From Icerya purchasi (Eukaryota; Arthropoda; Insecta; Hemiptera; Monophlebidae), in assembly GCA_039619475.1 (NCBI GenBank), contig CM077115.1, positions 515,240,815 to 515,304,814 on the forward strand: a stretch of DNA of 64,000 nt. The letters run 5' to 3'. The notes beneath the pieces were generated by a model. That model worked only from the letters and a program-made list of their open reading frames with translations. It was not told the DNA's origin and did no database searches. Both the position numbers and the translations under genes were made by a program. Below are positions 61,637 through 64,000 of this stretch, piece by piece (position 1 is the stretch's first letter; each line of letters starts with the position of its first letter).

Positions 61637-64000
61637 GTAAGTAAACACTGTGACCCGACACTCACAAGTTAGAATGGAGTCGAAGTGCGCTATAAGTTGG
61701 AGTTGCTCATCTCTAGACGTCCCAGAACAATCTAGTCGTTGAAGTCGCAATTATAATCGCAAGTTCCAAATGGACGCAACTAGCATATTTAGAATAAGCG
61801 ATCGTGTAAGAATGATATTATTTTGCATTATCAAAATATTTTTTGATATAAACTAATACGATACTAACAGAGTTGTTTTTATCGACACAAAATTACGTAA
61901 TTTTACTCGGTAGTTTTTAATTAAATGGCTAAAATGAATGCGTAAAAGCTTCGCTTGGCTTAAATAATTAAAAAATATTTTGGATATCGTGCGAGTAAAA
62001 AATATAGATTTGGAAAATACGGTATTGTTAAATTTGTATAACAATGTTTATGTTCTTTCAAACGGCCGATAGAAGAAAACCAAACAATTAACGGTTACAA
62101 ACATGTTAGCCGTAACATTATATAACTTGTTTCTCTTGCTATCGGTATTTTCGAATATTTTAGTAAGATATTATTGTAAAATGAGAAAAGAACTACGCAT
62201 ATGAAAGAACAAGTAACGACAATTTGAAGCAAATTTAGAGATTCCTTAAAAATCACTCTATCAATATTTCGAACATTAAACATACCTAAACCCTGTCAAA
62301 CAAGCAAAAATTGAACTGTAAACTAAAGTTTTATCCAAGAATATAACGTTACATCATTCTTCTTGAACACAGTTTAAAAATTAAATGAAACGTTTAAAGT
62401 CTATTACTGCTTGTTATAATCTTAACCAAATTTGAAATAATCACCAGTCTGAAACGTTATAGCTATTTGCTAAACAAAACACATTTTACGACGTTTTAGG
62501 ACAATAATATATTAGACATAAATATTTCACAGAAATTAGAAGGAAAACTAATTAAAACGATTTTACGAAAGGAAACTACAACTAAGCAGCTAATTTTGAA
62601 CTAGTTTTACATTTCAGTACAGAGAGCACAAAATCAGAACGGGAAAAAAATAAACCGAAAACCAATTGAATAATTTAGTGTAAATTTGTATAGGGAGAGT
62701 CGATCAGTTAATTCTGTACAAAAGTACATTGAAACCTGTTAAAAAGGCAGTAATTGAAGTAGGCGCAGAGAAATTGAAACCGTTACCAAAAGTAAAGAAA
62801 AATTCTTTTAACATTTTGGAAAAAACTATAAGTAACAATTAATTCGTATAAACGAAAAGATGGATCTTTACTATCTAAATGAAACAATAATTACCAAAAA
62901 CAATCAAAGAAAAAAGTCAAACATTCGAAAAAGCCATTTACAGAACTTATTATACGGTAATACATATAAAGCAATCAATGGTCAAGTCACAAACACAAGT
63001 TTCACAAGATCAAAAGTTAAACACGCGTTAAAAAATTACACAAAGATATTAGAGGGAACTTCGATAGATTTAATAAATTTATAATAAGATAACTCAATAG
63101 TCCAGTAAAACTGTTCATTTTGTATCGTGAAGAAATTCTAATCGACCGAAAGAAATCTGTGTTCATATACTGCTACTGAAAAAAATCAAACCCAAAAATA
63201 TACAGAGAACACGGAACTATAAGTTTAATGAATCATGTTTTCGAACTATTTTTAAAGATAAAACTGTCTGAAGCAATGTGCTAAGTAACATACAACTTAG
63301 ATTTACTATCGATATTTTCAAAATAAGTGTATTATTGCAAAAATATTGAGGCAAGTCGGCAGATATTCATGCTTAATTTACCGACTGCGGTATTTGTCTG
63401 AGTATGATACGAAAAATGAATCGATGATATTAGTCTACATGGTAATCCGCATGTTATAATTAAATAATTCTGGTAATAAATATGTTAAATACGTAAATAA
63501 CAACAACTAAATGGAAATTAAAAGGCGCGTTAGGCGGACTAGTGTAAAAATGCTGCTAAAGCGACAAAACAGACAAAACACGTAGGACAGAGTTATCGAA
63601 CAAATTATGCTTGGGGGTGCATGTTACAGGTGTAAGCTGTGTTGGCGTGGAAATGTGAATGGGATAGAAGTAAAATAAGTAATGTTAGATAAAATCGTTG
63701 TGCACGTACGGGTATGATTTATACAGCTTCGTAATTTTTTCTTTTCTATCGTTTCCTTGTACCTGTACTTGTATATTTCTACTGAATTGTTTTATAATAT
63801 TGTGCTGTGCAGTAATTGGCGTAAGCTGTTGCGCTGGCGGATTGTATAAATAAATAAATCTTCACTGTAGCTTTTAAAAAAGAAAAGGAATCTTAGTTAA
63901 CGGCGAAGTTATAAATAATCTAAAATACGCCGCTGCTAATAACTTCCGAAAAAGATCTTTAAGAAATATACTGGCACCCAATAGGGAAAATAGTCGGTCA
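61188..64000. other. Upstream flank of acid ceramidase; nothing recognised
   Basis: Should hold the promoter and possibly a signal-peptide exon, but no clear candidate was found. A hAT-like end (GAGTTGCTCATCTCTA) lies at 61699-61714. Confidence 0.5.
61602..61630. repeat. (TAA)n microsatellite
   Basis: About ten TAA units upstream (on the minus strand) of the acid ceramidase gene. Confidence 0.95.

Noticed and set aside
59307..61714. Two hAT-like ends (TAGTGATGAGTAGG and, inverted, TAGAGATGAGCAACTCC)
   Set aside because: The flanking 8-mers do not match and the interval contains an acid ceramidase exon, so they are unlikely to bound one element.
1..64000. CRISPR arrays, bacterial operons, riboswitches or a novel multi-gene system
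   Set aside because: The sequence is eukaryotic with spliced genes; no regularly spaced repeats of the CRISPR kind and no clustered unknown genes were seen.

Overview
The window looks like nuclear DNA of an insect, most likely a hemipteran. The evidence is very AT-rich sequence, split genes with GT..AG introns from 78 bp to over 8 kb, insect-type Chip/LDB protein sequence, U6 snRNA genes, and many old transposons, SINEs and (AT)n tracts. The order is an inference; the species cannot be told from the sequence alone. Most long stretches between exons are AT-rich non-coding DNA with no recognisable content.

Layout. 0.7-2.2 kb: a decayed non-LTR retrotransposon (minus). 3.5-4.4 kb: a tRNA-derived SINE and a foldback element with ~190-bp arms. 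5.0-5.4 kb: the last coding exon of a GMC oxidoreductase (plus); the rest of that gene lies upstream. 5.4-15.6 kb: intergenic, with one LINE 3' fragment. 15.6-36.4 kb: the LIM-domain-binding co-factor Chip/LDB (minus), eight coding exons whose intron phases all agree, 565 codons in total. Its introns hold SINEs and LINE fragments. 39.7-40.8 kb: two identical U6 snRNA genes facing each other. 41-50 kb: a transposon graveyard with a BED/hAT transposase pseudogene, hAT MITEs with target-site duplications, palindromic MITEs, a hairpin and a jockey-type ORF1 fragment. 53.2-61.2 kb: an acid ceramidase gene (minus), six certain exons plus a possible short first exon. 61.2-64 kb: nothing recognisable.

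The three protein genes have unrelated roles: a GMC-family redox enzyme, a nuclear adaptor joining LIM-homeodomain and LMO factors, and a lysosomal sphingolipid hydrolase. There is no operon-like logic and no evidence of a novel multi-gene system. The points most worth a second look are the inverted U6 pair with an odd conserved upstream block, the nested transposons at 43.9-48.6 kb, and the uncertain 5' ends of Chip and acid ceramidase.
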